In this document: one piece after another, positions 62,343-64,000 of the stretch
Position numbering within the stretch: position 1 is the stretch's first letter
How the letters are laid out: each line of letters opens with the position of its first letter
NCBI RefSeq assembly: GCF_014529935.1
Contig: NZ_JACVFC010000001.1
Coordinates: 1,178,001 to 1,242,000 of the forward strand
Source of the DNA: Chitinophaga qingshengii
GTDB taxonomy: Bacteria > Bacteroidota > Bacteroidia > Chitinophagales > Chitinophagaceae
DNA: 64,000 nt
Direction: 5' to 3'
Made by a program: the position numbers and the translations under genes
The notes under the pieces: generated by a model
What the model was told of the DNA's origin: nothing
Database searches by the model: none
What the model saw: the letters and a program-made list of their open reading frames with translations, nothing else

Positions 62343-63650
62343 CTATACTAATTCACCTTCGAGATCGTAATCAAACGCTTTGGTGATACGTACATTCACA
62401 AAATCGCCGGGTTTGAGGCGTTTAGAGGTATTGATAATCACTTCATTGTCCACTTCCACAGAGTCGAACTCCGTACGGGCCAGGTATCTGCCGGCCTCTT
62501 TTTTGTCAACGATGACCTTCAATACTTTACCTACTCTTTCCTGGTTTTTTTCCAGGGAGATTTCCTGCTGTACTTCCATGATCTCCTGTGCTCTTCTTTC
62601 TTTTTCTTCAGCGGGGATATTGTCTTCCAGGGCATAAGCACTGGTACCTTCTTCATGGCTGTAGGTAAATACGCCTACCCTGTCAAAACGCATTCTTTCG
62701 AGGAAACCTTTCAGTTCTTCCACGTCGTCTTCCGTTTCACCGGGGAAACCGGCAATAAGGGTGGTACGGAGACAGATACCGGGTACTTTGGCGCGGATCT
62801 GGTGTACCAGCTCCTCGATGTCTTCACGGGTAATCTGCCGTTTCATGGCTTTGAGCATGGCATTGGAAGCGTGCTGCAAAGGCATGTCCAGGTAATTGCA
62901 GATGTTCGGAAACTCGTTCATCACATCCAGCACTTCCATGGGGAATTTGGTTGGATAAGCGTAGTGCAGGCGTATCCATTCCAGGCCTTCCACACCTGCC
63001 AGTGCGCGCATCAGGTCGGCCAGGCGACGCTCTTTATACAGGTCCAGACCGTAATAGGTCAGTTCCTGTGCTATGAGCATGATTTCCTTCACACCGGAGC
63101 GGACCAGTTTCTCTGCTTCTTTTACCAGCTCTTCGATAGGGCGGGATACGTGTCCGCCGCGCATCAACGGGATGGCACAGAAGGAGCAGGTACGGTTACA
63201 ACCCTCTGCAATCTTCAGGTATGCATAGTGGGAAGGAGTGCTGAGCAAACGTTCGCCTATCAGCTCGGATTTGTAATCGGCGTCAAATTTTTTCAGCAGC
63301 AAAGGCAGTTCCATGGTGCCAAACCAGGCATCCACACCGCCAATCTCTGATTCCAGATCACCACGATAACGCTCGCTCAGACAGCCGGTTACATATACTT
63401 TGTCCAGCTTGCCGCGTTGCTTCAGCTCTACCTGTTCGAGGATGGTGTTGATGGATTCTTCTTTCGCTTTGTCGATAAAACCGCAGGTGTTGACCACCAC
63501 GATATTATGGTCTCTTTTGGTGCTTTCGTGCACAACATCGACCTCATTGGCCAGCAGTTGCCCGCTCAGCACTTCTGAGTCAACCATGTTCTTCGAACAA
63601 CCAAGCGTAATAATGTTAACCTTGTCTTTCTTTAAAGTTTTCGTCTTCAA
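62343..63650 (-). CDS. rimO: Ribosomal protein S12 methylthiotransferase RimO
   Basis: A 435-residue radical-SAM enzyme that methylthiolates an Asp of ribosomal protein S12. The N-terminal UPF0004 domain has VNIITLGCSKNMVDSEVLSG with its cluster cysteines. The radical-SAM triad is CNRTCSFCAIP, and the C-terminal TRAM domain ends the protein. No suitable ATG exists, so I use TTG at 63650 (giving MKTKTLKKDKVN), which fits family length; the longer frame begins with GTG and has no similarity. A TACCTTTG -7 box (63798 to 63791) implies a 5' UTR of about 130 nt. Confidence 0.9.
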   Translation of the reverse strand: MKTKTLKKDKVNIITLGCSKNMVDSEVLSGQLLANEVDVVHESTKRDHNIVVVNTCGFIDKAKEESINTILEQVELKQRGKLDKVYVTGCLSERYRGDLESEIGGVDAWFGTMELPLLLKKFDADYKSELIGERLLSTPSHYAYLKIAEGCNRTCSFCAIPLMRGGHVSRPIEELVKEAEKLVRSGVKEIMLIAQELTYYGLDLYKERRLADLMRALAGVEGLEWIRLHYAYPTKFPMEVLDVMNEFPNICNYLDMPLQHASNAMLKAMKRQITREDIEELVHQIRAKVPGICLRTTLIAGFPGETEDDVEELKGFLERMRFDRVGVFTYSHEEGTSAYALEDNIPAEEKERRAQEIMEVQQEISLEKNQERVGKVLKVIVDKKEAGRYLARTEFDSVEVDNEVIINTSKRLKPGDFVNVRITKAFDYDLEGELV

Positions 63651-63790
63651 GGGCGAATGTTTTAGAGCATGCAGCCAGTATTTACTGACCGACCCGCTAC
63701 CGCCACGAAGACACACAGACACTAATTGAATAAAACAGCAGACTTACTGTACGTGACTTTGAGCCTTAGTGGGGGTTGAGTAAGGAAGTG

Positions 63791-63798
63791 CAAAGGTA
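63791..63798 (-). promoter_or_regulatory. -7 box of rimO
   Basis: TACCTTTG on the minus strand matches TAnnTTTG. It lies about 140 bp before the chosen start, and no obvious -33 element is seen. Confidence 0.55.
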
Positions 63799-63821
63799 GG
63801 GAATTATTTGATTACTTGGAC

Positions 63822-63890
63822 ATTTTGTCATTTGATTATTGAATTTACGGGTATGGAGCGTCCGAAAATGCAATAATCAAATGACAAAAT
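63822..63890. repeat. 20-bp perfect palindrome upstream of rimO
   Basis: Bases 63822-63841 and 63871-63890 are perfect 20-bp inverted copies built from ATTTGATTATTG units. The structure lies between the stop of the truncated minus-strand gene and the rimO promoter, so it probably terminates the upstream transcript. Confidence 0.7.
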
Positions 63891-63892
63891 AA

Positions 63893-64000
63893 TTATATAG
63901 CTAAATTTGCCAGCGCCTTGTCCGCCCGCTCTTTAGCCAGTTCACGCTTTTTATGGTACCACCATTGCGGCGCCAGTTTAATCAGGATGTTGTTCATGCC
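63893..64000 (-). CDS. C-terminal fragment of an unidentified protein
   Basis: Thirty-five codons ending in TAA (63893-63895) enter from the right edge. The visible tail, with PQWWYHKKRELAKERADKAL near its end, is basic and helical. The family cannot be named from this much. It is upstream of rimO on the same strand and separated from it by a palindrome. Confidence 0.5.
   Translation of the reverse strand, partial: GMNNILIKLAPQWWYHKKRELAKERADKALANLAI

Overview
The window is chromosomal DNA from a member of the Bacteroidota, most likely a Chitinophaga-type Chitinophagaceae. This rests on several things seen in the sequence: recurrent TAnnTTTG -7 boxes, weak Shine-Dalgarno sites, and lineage-typical families (DUF4199, DUF1835, DUF4382, S9 dipeptidyl peptidase, OMP_b-brl-type outer-membrane protein, sensor kinase with a periplasmic propeller, and a parE/parC pair). 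No rRNA, tRNA, CRISPR array, transposase or phage gene was seen.

Layout. 1-2.7 kb: an autoregulated GntR regulator with a TauE/SafE exporter and a DUF1634 protein, then an aldo/keto reductase. 2.8-5.3 kb: an EF-G paralogue behind an unusual leader with two short ORFs and two terminator hairpins. 5.4-6.5 kb: tRNA-dihydrouridine synthase. 6.6-12.7 kb: a five-gene run of a MerA-like flavoprotein, an ABC ATPase, a permease fused to a circularly permuted solute-binding domain, EgtB and EgtD; I read it as ergothioneine synthesis plus uptake. 12.7-26 kb: scattered housekeeping and envelope genes (DinB, DUF2867, outer-membrane barrel, DsbA-like, OmpA-like, a LacI regulator with a twin operator before an SGNH hydrolase, DUF1349, DPP-IV-like peptidase, HEAT protein).

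26.2-34 kb: a tight nine-gene operon. It starts with a metal-site-defective dihydroorotase homologue and carries two glycosyltransferases, a complete GDP-D-glycero-alpha-D-manno-heptose pathway (hddA, gmhA, hddC, gmhB) and a secreted protein. 34.2-39.9 kb: parE-DUF1835-cupin-parC (topoisomerase IV). 40-45.9 kb: two tiny hydrophobic peptides, then a surface-glycan cluster with three paralogous glycosyltransferases and one GT2, and DUF493. 46-51 kb: a two-component pair and a BNR-repeat protein. 51.5-55 kb: a GH31 alpha-glucosidase followed by a 42/44-bp tandem repeat array, and a CTP-synthase-like amidotransferase homologue. 55-58 kb: repeat-rich DNA and small envelope proteins. 58-64 kb: glgB, a DEAD-box helicase, rimO and a truncated gene.

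Three layers stand out. The EF-G leader looks like a ribosome-sensing attenuator. The ergothioneine cluster pairs synthesis with an EgtUV-type importer of altered domain order. Several intergenic spaces hold long nested palindromes, two of them with perfect 39-bp outer arms that take in stop codons of convergent genes. All calls are by eye; no database search was run.
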